Notes under the pieces: model-generated
The model's input: the letters and a program-made list of their open reading frames with translations, nothing else
What the model was told of the DNA's origin: nothing
The model's database searches: none
Shown: positions 19,801 to 30,874 of the stretch, piece by piece
How the letters are laid out: each line of letters starts with the position of its first letter
Numbering within the stretch: the first letter of the stretch is position 1
DNA from: CAVQLX01 sp963811605
GTDB taxonomy: Bacteria > Desulfobacterota > Binatia > DP-6
Assembly: GCA_963811605.1 (NCBI GenBank)
Contig: CAWESA010000013.1
Coordinates: forward strand, 62,001-126,000
DNA length: 64,000 nucleotides
Direction of reading: 5' to 3'
Program-made: the position numbers and the translations under genes

Positions 19801-20106
19801 ATGTCGAACACCAGCGATCTCTGGGGTTCGCCGGGGCGCACGGTCCCCGGCGAGCGACCCCGGTCGGTGCCCGTGCAATCCGTCGACGCCTGGGACCTCG
19901 ACGAGGTGCTGTCGCGGCTCCGCCACGAGGCGCGCGACCGGCCGTATCTCATGGTCGCGGCAGCGACGGCCGTAGGCTTCCTGCTCGGGGGTGGGCTCAC
20001 GCCGGGCATCGCGGCGGCCATCCTCGGGGCCGGCGCGCGTGCCGCGGCGCTCGGTGTCGTGACCGGCTTCGCCAGCGCCCATCGCCCGCGCCGGCCGCTC
20101 GACTGA
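19801..20106 (+). CDS. Small membrane-associated protein, ElaB/YqjD-like
   Basis: 101 residues from ATG 19801, five bases after the previous stop. The hydrophilic N-terminal half contains VDAWDLDEVLSRLRHEARDRP, and one hydrophobic segment follows, YLMVAAATAVGFLLGGGLTPGIAAAILG, rich in Gly, then a basic tail. Same organisation as the preceding gene and likely a functional pair. No enzyme motif. Ends 14 bases before the convergent glgX stop. Confidence 0.6.
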   Translation: MSNTSDLWGSPGRTVPGERPRSVPVQSVDAWDLDEVLSRLRHEARDRPYLMVAAATAVGFLLGGGLTPGIAAAILGAGARAAALGVVTGFASAHRPRRPLD

Positions 20107-20120
20107 GCGCAGCGCCGGCG

Positions 20121-22262
<2,142 letters not shown>

Positions 22263-22367
22263 CCCCTCGCGCCAGCCCGTACCGTGGCCCCCGGGCCGCC
22301 CAGCCAGCGCCGAATCGGAGCCTGCCCTGCGCACCGAGGCGCACCCGACCCGCAGCGGTGCATCCAT

Positions 22368-22383
22368 GGGCATGGCGGTTGCA
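22368..22383 (+). promoter_or_regulatory. Sigma-54 promoter of second hybrid kinase
   Basis: GGGCATGGCGGTTGCA matches TGGCACGrNNNTTGCW at all but positions 1 and 6 and shares the core GGCATG...GGTTGC with the DUF1328 promoter. It points to the kinase start at 22420. A partial opposite-strand element with an exact TGGCACG (22410-22425) could serve glgX, but its -12 half lacks GC. Confidence 0.55.
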
Positions 22384-22419
22384 AAGATACGGACGACGCC
22401 TCCGTAGCCCGGGAACTTC

Positions 22420-24765
22420 GTGCCAGTTTCTACAAAGCCTCCGCGCCGCCGGTCCGCCGGGGTCCGATCGGTCACGCTCCGGCATCTGCCGGGGATCGGG
22501 GCAGTCGTCCTGGTCTCGGCGGTCGCGACCTTCAGCAGCGCCTGGATGCCGACCGCTCTTGCGGTCGGCTTGCTCATCGCCGCGGTCGGGGCCGGGGCGC
22601 TCTCGGGAGGGCTCGCGCCCGCATTCAGCGCCGGCGCCGTCGCCCTTCCGGTCTGGTGGCTCCTCGGCCTCCCCTTCGATCTCTTCCTGTTCGGGGCCTT
22701 CCTCCTTGGCATCCTCCTCCTCGCCGTGGCGGGCGAGAGCCTGGTGCGCAGCCGGCGCCAGGCCGGCGACCTCGCCACCGAGCTTGCCGCGACCCGGCGG
22801 CGCCTGGCCGCCGAGCCCGAGACCAAGCGGCGCGCCGAGCACGCGGAAGCCGCGCTGCGCGACGCGCAGGACAGGTTCGAGCGCCTGGTCCATTCCAACG
22901 TCGTGCCCGTCGTCGTCACCGACGACGACGGACGATGCCTCGACGCGAACCCCGCATTCCTGGAGCTGGTGGGGTGGACGGAGGAGGATCTGGTGGGAGA
23001 CGGGATTCGCTGGGGAACGCTCGCGCTGCCGGCGGAACGCCTCCTCGACGAGCGCGCCGCCACCGAGGCCAAGGAGCACGGCGCCGCACCACCGTACGAG
23101 CGCACCCTCGTGCGTGCGGATGGCCGCCGCGTCCCGGCGCTCGTGGGCGCACTCGCGATCGTGCCGGGCGAGGCGGCGTTGCTCTGGTTCGTGATCGACC
23201 TGGGCGCCCGCCAGCAGCTGGCCGAGGAGCAGGCGGCGCGCACGCTGCTCGACATCGTCTTCGAGACCGCGCCCGTCGGCCTCGGGCTATACGATGAGGA
23301 CCTGCGCTTCCTGCGTCTCAACCGTCGCCTCGCCGAGATCAACGGCTTGCCACCGGAGGCGCAGCTGGGTCGACGCGTTCCGGACGTCCTGCCGGCTCTC
23401 GGCCTCGCGGTGGCCGAGCACGTCGCGCGGGTCATCCGGACCGGCGAGCCCGTCGAGCACGCCGAGATGCGTGGGCCGACGCCCGCGTCTCCCGACGAGC
23501 GCTACTTCGACGTCAGCTACTATCCCGTGCGCACGCCCGGCGCGCCGTTCTCCAGCATCGCCAGCATCGTCTACGAGGTCACCGATCGCCAGCGCGCGCA
23601 GGCGGAGCGCGAGGCGCTGCTCCAGGAGACCGAGCAGGCACGCGCCGCCGCGGAGCATGCGAGCCGGGCGAAGGACGAGTTCCTGGCGATCCTCTCCCAC
23701 GAGCTGCGCGCTCCGCTGCAGGGCGTGCTGGGCTGGGTGAGCCTTCTGCGCGACGGGCGCCTCGATGCCGCCCAGCAATCGCGTGCGCTACAGGCGATCG
23801 AGCGCAGCACGCGGCTGCAGACGCAGCTCATCAACGATCTGCTCGACGTGTCGCGCATCGTCGGCGGCAAGCTCACCCTGGACTCGCGTCCGCTCGACGT
23901 CGCGGCAGCGACGCGCGAAGCCGTCGATCACGCCCGTCCCGCCGCCGACGCCCGCGACCTCACGCTGGACGCGAGTCTCGCCGACTGCGGCGTCACGCTG
24001 GGCGATCCCGAGCGCCTCCAGCAGATCCTCGGCAATCTGCTGTCGAACGCGATCAAGTTCACGCCGCCCTGCGGCACCGTCACGGTGCGATGCAAGGCCT
24101 GTGACGGCTATGCGATCATCGTCGTCGAGGACACCGGCGAAGGCATCGCACCCGACTTCTTGCCACACATCTTCGAACGCTTCCGTCAGGCCGACTCGAG
24201 CAGCTCCCGACGCCACAGCGGCCTCGGGCTCGGCCTCGCGATCACGCACCGGCTGGTCGAGATGCACGGCGGGCGCATCACCGCGGAGAGCCACGGGCTC
24301 GGACGCGGGGCGACGTTCGCGGTCCATCTGCCCATCCACGAGCAGGCCCCCGGCCATGCCTCGGAATCACCGGCGACGTCGCGCGGCGTGCTCGGCGGCC
24401 GGCGCATCCTCGTCGTCGAGGACGACCCGGACTCGCGCGAGGCCATCAGGGTGGCCCTCGAGCTCCATGGAGCGCACGTGCGCGCCGCCGGCTCCGCCGA
24501 TCAGGTCCTCGCACGTCTCGACGGGATGCCGATCGACGCGGTGCTGAGCGATCTCTCGATGCCCGGGATGGACGGCTACGCGCTGCTCGGGCGGCTGCGG
24601 GAGCGCGGCGTCCGTGCGCCCGCCGTCGCCGTCAGCGGCTTCGTGACCCGCGAGGACCGGGAGCGCGCTCTCCGGGCCGGCTTCAGCGCGCACGTTCCCA
24701 AGCCCGTCGACCCCGAGGCCCTGATCCGCACCCTCGCGGATCTGCTGCCGACGGGAGTCAAATGA
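22420..24765 (+). CDS. Hybrid histidine kinase: membrane-PAS-PAS-HisKA-HATPase-REC
   Basis: 781 residues from GTG 22420. Three or so N-terminal membrane helices (residues 24-105, no large periplasmic loop), a coiled coil, PAS1 about 150-262, PAS2 about 275-390 (FETAPVGLGLYDEDLRFLRLN), HisKA AILSHELRAPL with H427, N-box ILGNLLSNAIKFTP, G-boxes DTGEGIAP and GLGLGLAITH, and a receiver with LSDLSMPGMDGY (D711). The kinase core and receiver are paralogous to the kinase at 13.7-16.0 kb, but the sensor differs (cytoplasmic PAS pair rather than CHASE3). A sigma-54-like promoter precedes it, so it may feed back on the sigma-54 circuit. Confidence 0.92.
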   Translation: MPVSTKPPRRRSAGVRSVTLRHLPGIGAVVLVSAVATFSSAWMPTALAVGLLIAAVGAGALSGGLAPAFSAGAVALPVWWLLGLPFDLFLFGAFLLGILLLAVAGESLVRSRRQAGDLATELAATRRRLAAEPETKRRAEHAEAALRDAQDRFERLVHSNVVPVVVTDDDGRCLDANPAFLELVGWTEEDLVGDGIRWGTLALPAERLLDERAATEAKEHGAAPPYERTLVRADGRRVPALVGALAIVPGEAALLWFVIDLGARQQLAEEQAARTLLDIVFETAPVGLGLYDEDLRFLRLNRRLAEINGLPPEAQLGRRVPDVLPALGLAVAEHVARVIRTGEPVEHAEMRGPTPASPDERYFDVSYYPVRTPGAPFSSIASIVYEVTDRQRAQAEREALLQETEQARAAAEHASRAKDEFLAILSHELRAPLQGVLGWVSLLRDGRLDAAQQSRALQAIERSTRLQTQLINDLLDVSRIVGGKLTLDSRPLDVAAATREAVDHARPAADARDLTLDASLADCGVTLGDPERLQQILGNLLSNAIKFTPPCGTVTVRCKACDGYAIIVVEDTGEGIAPDFLPHIFERFRQADSSSSRRHSGLGLGLAITHRLVEMHGGRITAESHGLGRGATFAVHLPIHEQAPGHASESPATSRGVLGGRRILVVEDDPDSREAIRVALELHGAHVRAAGSADQVLARLDGMPIDAVLSDLSMPGMDGYALLGRLRERGVRAPAVAVSGFVTREDRERALRAGFSAHVPKPVDPEALIRTLADLLPTGVK

Positions 24766-24857
24766 GATCGATCCTGTCAACCGTGTCCGAGTAGCTCGAG
24801 ACTTGACGAAGTCGGCGGATGCCATATCGGATCGAGCGACAGGTGCGTGGAGGGAAC

Positions 24858-25589
24858 ATGACGAGACCGAGACTGATGGCGGCTCTCGCCGCCGTGACGG
24901 TGGTGGTCGCGGCCGCGGCCGCGGGAGCCAAGAACCAGGACGCCCGCGGCATCGGCAAGATCCGCGTCATCCACAACTTCGCCACCGACGCCGTGCCGCA
25001 GCCCGCGGCGGTGGACGTGCGCTTCGGCAAGAACGCCGATCCGGCGACCAACACGGACAAGCTGAAGGGCTTCGAGTACGGCACGATCAGCAAGTACCTC
25101 CGCTTGAAGAGCCCGGTGACCGCCGGCGTGTTTCGCGCCGGGACCACGAACCCGCTCTTCAGCGCGAATCTCGGCACCGTGCGCAAGCAGCGCATGACGC
25201 TGCTGGTGGAGCCGCAATCGTCCGGCAGCGCGGATCTCTCCGCCCTCGTGCTGGACGACTCCACGCGCGAGCCGAAGCGCAAGAAGGCGAACCTCCGGGT
25301 CGTCCACGGCATCCCGTCGCCGACGGCGGACGGCGTGAAGGTGGGCGCGGTCGGCGTCGGATGTCTGACCCCGGGCCTGTCGTACCCTGACGACGCGGTG
25401 CTCGAGCTGGCCTCGGGAAGCTACACGCTGGCGGTGTACCCGGCCGGCGATGCCGACTGCACGGGCCAGCCGCTGCCCGGGCTGACGGCGCAGGCCGAGC
25501 TGAATTCGCGCTCCGTGTACACGGCAATCGCCCGCGTCAAGCCGGGAGATCCCGCGGCCGTTCAGCTCGAGGTCGTGCGCGACTTCTAG
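24858..25589 (+). CDS. DUF4397 secreted protein
   Basis: 243 residues, ATG 24858 after GTGGAGGGAAC. Signal peptide LMAALAAVTVVVAAAAAGA. Two half-repeats with the DUF4397 hallmark: KIRVIHNFATDAVPQPAAVDVRFG and ANLRVVHGIPSPTADGVKVGAVG, each starting a beta-sandwich unit. Such proteins are exported and of unknown function. Its stop TAG is the complement-sharing partner (CTAG) of the convergent peroxiredoxin stop. Confidence 0.82.
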   Translation: MTRPRLMAALAAVTVVVAAAAAGAKNQDARGIGKIRVIHNFATDAVPQPAAVDVRFGKNADPATNTDKLKGFEYGTISKYLRLKSPVTAGVFRAGTTNPLFSANLGTVRKQRMTLLVEPQSSGSADLSALVLDDSTREPKRKKANLRVVHGIPSPTADGVKVGAVGVGCLTPGLSYPDDAVLELASGSYTLAVYPAGDADCTGQPLPGLTAQAELNSRSVYTAIARVKPGDPAAVQLEVVRDF

Positions 25590-26098
25590 TGCGAACCCGC
25601 GGCCGGGTGCTCGAGGTGGCGCAAGGCCTCGAGCGCCTCGGCGACGTGCTGTGTCGCCTGGAACTGCGAGTTGAAGGTGCGCCGCACGACGCCGTCGCGG
25701 TCGATGACGAAGGTGACGCGTCCCGGGAGCAGGCCGAGCGTGGCCGGGATGCCGTAGCGCTTCCGCACCTGACCGCCCTGATCGGACAGCAACCTGAACG
25801 GCAACCGGTGCTTGGAGGCGAACTTGCCGTGCGAGTCGGTGCTGTCGGAGCTCACCCCGATGACCTCGGCGCCGGCGTCCTGGAAGTCCTGGTAGCTGTC
25901 GCGGAAGGCGCACGATTCCTTCGTGCAGCCGGGCGTGTCGTCCTTGGGATAGAAGTACAGCACCACCGCCTTGCGACCCTTGAACTCGCTCAGCCGGACC
26001 ATCTTTCCCGTACGATCGGGGAGGGTGAAGTCGGGCGCCGGATCGCCCTCCTTCACCGCGCTCTCGCCGCTGCCCCAGATGCTCTCCAGGAGACCCAC
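25586..26098 (-). CDS. bcp: Thiol peroxidase, AhpC/TSA (Bcp/PrxQ) family
   Basis: 170 residues from GTG 26098, two bases after the preceding gene's stop. GDPAPDFTLPDRTGKMVRLSEFKG, then VLYFYPKDDTPGCTKESCAFRD with peroxidatic Cys (PGCT) and the resolving Cys five residues later, the PrxQ/Bcp pattern. The C-terminal GRVTFVIDRDGVVRRTFNSQ completes the thioredoxin fold. The first 19 residues before KEGDPAP lack a clear signal, so probably cytoplasmic. It reduces hydroperoxides at the expense of thioredoxin. A GTG at 26056 is an alternative start. Confidence 0.92.
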   Translation of the reverse strand: MGLLESIWGSGESAVKEGDPAPDFTLPDRTGKMVRLSEFKGRKAVVLYFYPKDDTPGCTKESCAFRDSYQDFQDAGAEVIGVSSDSTDSHGKFASKHRLPFRLLSDQGGQVRKRYGIPATLGLLPGRVTFVIDRDGVVRRTFNSQFQATQHVAEALEALRHLEHPAAGSH

Positions 26099-26100
26099 GG

Positions 26101-26208
26101 TCAGGACTCCACCCGCACGCCGCGCCAGAAGGCGATGTAGCTGGCGATCTTGCACGCGGCGTCCTTGGGCTCCGCGAGCACCACGTCGTTCCAGACCGCT
26201 TTCGCCAT
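26101..26208 (-). pseudogene. Internally deleted DUF427 remnant fused in frame to the preceding protein
   Basis: The last 35 codons, from an ATG at 26208 with its own GGAGG eight bases upstream, read MAKAVWNDVVLAE joined directly to a stretch ending IASYIAFWRGVRVES. In DUF427 proteins the first segment is the extreme N-terminus (AvWNgvVLAEs) and the second the extreme C-terminus (aAxxIxgYvAFwkgVxVe). About 60 residues between them, including the conserved core, are missing. This looks like an internal deletion of a formerly separate gene whose stub is now read through from the PheC-AroQ frame. It may also be made as a 35-residue peptide. Confidence 0.5.
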
Positions 26209-27444
26209 CGCCCCGTCCTCCGTGCCCGCCACCTTCGCCGAGCGCGGGGATCCTGACAAGCCCCTCCCCGCCTGCCCCGACGCACGTCGCTGGGCACGCA
26301 GCGCGTCGGCGAGCGCGCGCGCGACCGTCTCGGACAGGCCCGGCACGGCGGCGTCACGCCGGATGGCGGCCGTCAGGACATCGGCCGGCGTCACGATCGG
26401 GATCGCCTCCGCCAGCGCGGGCAGGAGCGCCGCATCGATGCGATCGATCGCCGGCCGGATGGCCTCCAGGCTCGCCACCGGCGCGCCCGCCCCGCCAGCG
26501 GCTTGCACCGCCCGGGCCGCCCCGATCTGGGCGCGCACCAGGGCCCGATAGGGTTCGGGGTCGAGCCCGGCCGCCGTGGCACGGGTCACCGCGGCCGTCT
26601 CCACCACCCGCTCCCGCCCGGCGTCGACGATGGGGAGCCCGGCGACGCGCTTGGCGGCCGCCACCGCCGGCATCAGCATGAGGCGGCGACCGACCAGGTC
26701 GACGACGCGGGCGACGGCTGGCGGCTGCGGCGACGGCGACCCGTCACCGAGCCAGCGTGCCCGCAGGTCGGCCAGCCGCCCGTCGCGCTCGCGCGCGGCG
26801 AGCCAGGCGTCGAGGTCGTCCGCGAGCGGCCCCTCGTCGGGCCGCAGGAAGTACGCCTTGCGATCGTCCGACAGGGTGCGGATTGCGACCAGATCGCTCC
26901 CCGCCAGCGTGCGGAGCTCGAGCGCGTCGGTGACGACGCCATCCACACCCCCGCCAGCGAGGGCGTCCCGCAGGCGATTGTCGTCGACGACGACCAGCTC
27001 GACGTCGGGAAGGCTGGCGCGGGCGACGCGTTCCAGGTGGCCGCCACGATTGACCGCCACGCGACGCGGCGCCGTCGTGCCGGGCCGAACGGCGAGCACC
27101 GCCCGGGCGCGCGCGACCGCCGCCGTGAAGCGCCCGGCGACCAGCCGATCGGCGCGCACGGTGACCCCGCTCATCGCGACGTCGAACTCCCTGCGCGCCA
27201 GCGCCGTCTCGAGATCCGGCCACCCGACCGCCACGATCTCGAGACGCCGCCCACGATCGCGCGCCCAGGCGCGGGCGACCTCGACGTCGAACCCGCCCCA
27301 CCCACCGCCGGTCCCGCGCTCGGAGAAGGGCGGATAGTCCCCGGTCGATCCCACGCGGAGCGGCGGGCGGGCACACGCCGCCATGGCCAGCAAGAGACAG
27401 AGCACGGCGCGAGTCGCGACCGTCGCCGGGCACGCGCTCGCCAC
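26101..27444 (-). CDS. Predicted exported fusion of PheC-like dehydratase and AroQ-gamma-like chorismate mutase
   Basis: 447 residues from GTG 27444. CLLLAMAACARPP is a lipoprotein signal (lipobox MAAC). Residues about 28-240 follow the type 3 solute-binding fold with PheC features: GSTGDYPPFSERGTGGGWGG, VGWPDLETALARREFDVAMSGVTV, AVNRGGHLERVAR, VDGVVTDALE, KAYFLRPDEGP. PheC is the periplasmic cyclohexadienyl dehydratase. Residues about 247-330 (VVDLVGRRLMLMPAVAAAKR, LPIVDAGRERVV, RAQIGAARAVQ) match the exported AroQ-gamma chorismate mutases. Together they would turn chorismate into phenylpyruvate or phenylalanine outside the cytoplasm. A generic amino acid binding protein is the alternative. 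The last 35 residues are a DUF427 remnant. Followed by bcp. Confidence 0.72.
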   Translation of the reverse strand: MASACPATVATRAVLCLLLAMAACARPPLRVGSTGDYPPFSERGTGGGWGGFDVEVARAWARDRGRRLEIVAVGWPDLETALARREFDVAMSGVTVRADRLVAGRFTAAVARARAVLAVRPGTTAPRRVAVNRGGHLERVARASLPDVELVVVDDNRLRDALAGGGVDGVVTDALELRTLAGSDLVAIRTLSDDRKAYFLRPDEGPLADDLDAWLAARERDGRLADLRARWLGDGSPSPQPPAVARVVDLVGRRLMLMPAVAAAKRVAGLPIVDAGRERVVETAAVTRATAAGLDPEPYRALVRAQIGAARAVQAAGGAGAPVASLEAIRPAIDRIDAALLPALAEAIPIVTPADVLTAAIRRDAAVPGLSETVARALADALRAQRRASGQAGRGLSGSPRSAKVAGTEDGAMAKAVWNDVVLAEPKDAACKIASYIAFWRGVRVES

Positions 27445-27451
27445 GTTCAGG

Positions 27452-30400
27452 CTAGACTCGCAGCAGCACGGCGCGCGCGGGTCGCCCGGTGGCCCGCGCG
27501 ATGGCGCGAGCGTAGAGGGCGACCTGGCGGCGATAGTCGTCGAGCCGAGCGCCCAGCTCGACGTCCGTCTTCCAGTCGATCACGGTCCAGCCTCCGGCGT
27601 CGGCGAACGCCGCATCGACCACGCCTTCGACGACCGTGCCGTCGTCGAGGCGCATCAGCACCGCGGTCTCGCGCCGGCACTCCGCTGCCGCCGCGGCCCG
27701 GCGGACGAGCGGATGGGCCAGGGCGTGCCCCACGACGTCGCTCGCCGCCGCGATCTCCTCGTCCGACGCACCCAGCAGACGGCCGCGGAGCGCCGCCGTG
27801 GCGGCCACGCCGGCGGGATCGGCGTCGAGGTCGATCGCTGCGAGCACCTCGTGGACGAGGGTGCCGAAGCGCACCCCGTGAGGACGCGGGCCGTCGCGGC
27901 GCACTTCCTCCACCTCGACGACGTCGTGATCGCCAGGCGTGAGCGCCTGCTCCGTCGCCGTCACCACGCGCTCCGACGCCGTGCCACCGGCGCGACGCAC
28001 GCGCTCGCGCTCCTCCTGCCAGGCGGCGTGCGCCGCCATCCCCGCCTCGGAGCGTTCGCCCCGCTCATCGACGGTGAGCAGCTTCTTCTGCTTCAGGCCC
28101 ACGTCCTCGTCCACGTTCAGGCGGAGGGCGCCGGGCGCCCACCACACCACCTCGTGGGCGCCCACCTCGGGACGGTGCAGCCCGGGCCGCACGGGATTCG
28201 GCGCCCGGCGGGCATCGTCCGGGATGCCGGCCACGCAGTCGCCGCGCAACGGCGGGCAGCCCGGTGGCTCGAGCGTGAGCGGGGCGCCGGACGGCGACGG
28301 GTAGATCGCCGGCGCCAGGGGCGCGGTCCAGCCGTCGACGCGCGCATCGCCGACGACCGGCACGACCAGCAGATCACGGGCGCGCGTCGCCGCCACGTAG
28401 AGCGTGCGCACGCCCTCCTCCTCGTCGCGCGCCAGCTCGTCGCCCTCGTGCTCGAGGAGCTCGGCCGGCGCCGATCCGATGAGGCGCAACGCGCACAGGC
28501 GGCGCTCTGGGTCGACGTGGCGGTCGGCCTCGCTGCGAGCGGGGTTGGCGGTGATGTCGGCCAGGATCACGACGGGGAACTCGAGGCCCTTCGCGCGATG
28601 CACCGTCATGATGCGCACGCCGTCGGTGCCGTCCTCGACGATGGGCGCTTCGCCCTCCTCGGCACGCTCCGCGTCCGCTTCGAGCTGCTCGACGAAGGCG
28701 CGGAAGGAGGTCACGCCCTGGCGCTCCGCCCGCCGCGCCAGATCGAGGAGGCGGCCGACGTTGGCGAGCGCCTGCTCGCCGGTCGGCCAGATGGCGAGTC
28801 CGGCATGCGCGCGCACGGCGGCGAGGAAGCGGGCGATGGTCTCCGCGAACGGGCGCCGGTTGCGTTGCCGGTGCAGGTCGCGCAGCACGGCGAGCGCCTC
28901 GGCAACCGGCCACAGCTCCGGCGGCGGCTCCTGGGTCAGCTTGCGAAAGGGATGGAGCGAGCGATGCCGGTCGCGCCAGACCAGCAGCGCGCCGTCGTCG
29001 AGCGCGAAGAACGGGCCGCGCAGGGTGGCAAAGAGCGACAGCTCGTCCTCGGGGCGCTCGATCGCGAGCAGGACGTTGCGGAGCGCCTCGACCTCCTCGC
29101 GCGCGTGAAACGAGCTGCCACCGACCAGCACGTGGCGCAGATTGCGCGCTTCGAGCGCGCGCACGTAGGCACGCGTGACGTCGGATCTCCAGGCGCGCAT
29201 GCGGCGGAAGAGCAGGCACACGTGCCGGCTCTGCACCGGAACGCTCGCGTCCGGACGTCCCGGCTCCGTCACCTGCCAGCCGCTCGCGGTGACGAGCCAT
29301 TCGACGAACGCGCCGACGGCGTCGGGCAGCGACGCCTCGATGGCAAAGTCCCTGACCCCGTACAGCCCGAACGGCTGCGGCACGGGCAACGCGACGACCG
29401 CGGGCTGATCCGGCAGCGGGGGGCGCAAGGGCGCCAGCGGCACGTAGCTCGCCTGCGTCCCCGAGCTGCCCGCGGCCATCGCCGGCGCGAACGCCGCGTT
29501 CACCACCTCCTGGATCGCCGGGACGGAGCGAAAGCTCACCGTGAGGTGCACGACGGCGCCGCCGGTGGCGACGAGCTGGCGCTTCACCTGCTCGTAGAGG
29601 CCCACGTCGGCGCGCCGGAAGCGATAGATCGACTGCTTCGGGTCGCCGACCAGGAAGAGCTTCCCCGGCACCGGCACGACCTGCCGCCAGTCGCAGGCCT
29701 CGGGATCGGCGGCGGCGAGGAGGATCAGCAGCTCCGCCTGCAGCGGGTCGGTGTCCTGGAACTCGTCGACGAACAGGTGGGTCCAGCGTCGCTGGAGTCC
29801 GACACGGACCGACGCGTCCTGGCACACCAGGTCGCGCGCACGCAGCAGGAGGTCGGTGAAATCGAGACAGCCGGCGCGCGCCTTCGATCGCTCGTACTCC
29901 TCGACGAGCGGCCAGAGGTCGTCGCGGAGCAGCGGGGCGAGATCGGCGCCGGCGAGCCGGACGAACTCGTCGAGCTGCTCCTTCGCCGCCGCGCGACGCG
30001 CGCGACGCAGCATGCGCTCGGGGTCGCGGTCGCTGCGAAACCCCGTCCACCTCCAGTGCCGTGCCCGGACCAGGGCGCGCAGCTCTGCCTCGAGGCCGTC
30101 GTGATCGCGGCCCGTCAGCTGCTCGCGCCGGGCGACGTCCGCCACGAAGCGCTCGATCTCGTGCACGGAGCGATCGCTGTAGTCGCCGTTCTCGGTGAGC
30201 GGCGGAGCCGGCCCGACGGCGGCCAGCGTCTCCATGAGCGCATCGATGGCCGCGTCACGATCGAACGGCGCGCGCCGCCATGGCGCCGGGAAGTCGCGCC
30301 ATTGCACCAGGTCCCAGGCTGCGCGCCTGAGGCGCACGCGCGGGCCATCGTCGGCGGTGTGCGCGCGGCCGGGCTGCCGCAGCGCCCGGCGGACGCCCGG

Positions 30401-30868
30401 CCCGGGGCTGGCGAGCTGCCTTTCGAACCAGCGGTCGAAGACGCGCGAGAAATGGTGCCGCGCAACGTCCTCGGGCGCCACCTGGAAGCGCGGGTCGACG
30501 CGCGCCTCGACCGGTCGCTCGCGCAGCAGCTCGGCGCAGAACGCATGGATGGTTCCGATCCGGGCCACCTCGAGCTGCGGCAGCGCATCCTCGAGGCGCC
30601 GGCGCTCCTCGGGCGGGCGTGCGCCATCCTGGCGCCCACGCTCGATCGCGGCGCGCAGGCGGAGCTTCAGCTCCCCGGCGGCGGAATCGGTGAAGGTCAC
30701 GGCCACCATGCCGTCGAGGCGAGCCCGCCCGCTTGCCAGCGCCTCGAGGATCCGGCCGACGAGCGCGGTCGTCTTGCCCGTGCCGGCGGCCGCCTCGACG
30801 ACGAGGGTGGTATCCAGGTCGTGCCGGATGCGATCGCGGTCGGCCTGGTCGGCGAGCGGCATCGCCAT
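27452..30868 (-). CDS. addA: AddA-type UvrD helicase/exonuclease
   Basis: 1138 residues from ATG 30868. Superfamily 1 helicase motifs in order: VVEAAAGTGKTTALVGRI (Walker A), VAVTFTDSAAGELKLRLR, IGTIHAFCAELL, FVDEFQDTDPLQAELL (Walker B), LFLVGDPKQSIYRFRRAD, SFRSVPAI, and VRIMTVHRAKGLEFPVVIL, then TLYVAATRARDLLVV. The C-terminal RecB-type nuclease carries GVVDAAFAD, WTVIDWKTD and a Gln/Tyr helix (DDYRRQVALYARAI). This is AddA, which with AddB resects double-strand breaks for RecA. AddB lies at 31.9-35.2 kb, separated by two small secreted-type genes. Confidence 0.9.
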   Translation of the reverse strand: MAMPLADQADRDRIRHDLDTTLVVEAAAGTGKTTALVGRILEALASGRARLDGMVAVTFTDSAAGELKLRLRAAIERGRQDGARPPEERRRLEDALPQLEVARIGTIHAFCAELLRERPVEARVDPRFQVAPEDVARHHFSRVFDRWFERQLASPGPGVRRALRQPGRAHTADDGPRVRLRRAAWDLVQWRDFPAPWRRAPFDRDAAIDALMETLAAVGPAPPLTENGDYSDRSVHEIERFVADVARREQLTGRDHDGLEAELRALVRARHWRWTGFRSDRDPERMLRRARRAAAKEQLDEFVRLAGADLAPLLRDDLWPLVEEYERSKARAGCLDFTDLLLRARDLVCQDASVRVGLQRRWTHLFVDEFQDTDPLQAELLILLAAADPEACDWRQVVPVPGKLFLVGDPKQSIYRFRRADVGLYEQVKRQLVATGGAVVHLTVSFRSVPAIQEVVNAAFAPAMAAGSSGTQASYVPLAPLRPPLPDQPAVVALPVPQPFGLYGVRDFAIEASLPDAVGAFVEWLVTASGWQVTEPGRPDASVPVQSRHVCLLFRRMRAWRSDVTRAYVRALEARNLRHVLVGGSSFHAREEVEALRNVLLAIERPEDELSLFATLRGPFFALDDGALLVWRDRHRSLHPFRKLTQEPPPELWPVAEALAVLRDLHRQRNRRPFAETIARFLAAVRAHAGLAIWPTGEQALANVGRLLDLARRAERQGVTSFRAFVEQLEADAERAEEGEAPIVEDGTDGVRIMTVHRAKGLEFPVVILADITANPARSEADRHVDPERRLCALRLIGSAPAELLEHEGDELARDEEEGVRTLYVAATRARDLLVVPVVGDARVDGWTAPLAPAIYPSPSGAPLTLEPPGCPPLRGDCVAGIPDDARRAPNPVRPGLHRPEVGAHEVVWWAPGALRLNVDEDVGLKQKKLLTVDERGERSEAGMAAHAAWQEERERVRRAGGTASERVVTATEQALTPGDHDVVEVEEVRRDGPRPHGVRFGTLVHEVLAAIDLDADPAGVAATAALRGRLLGASDEEIAAASDVVGHALAHPLVRRAAAAAECRRETAVLMRLDDGTVVEGVVDAAFADAGGWTVIDWKTDVELGARLDDYRRQVALYARAIARATGRPARAVLLRV

Positions 30869-30874
30869 GTCCGC

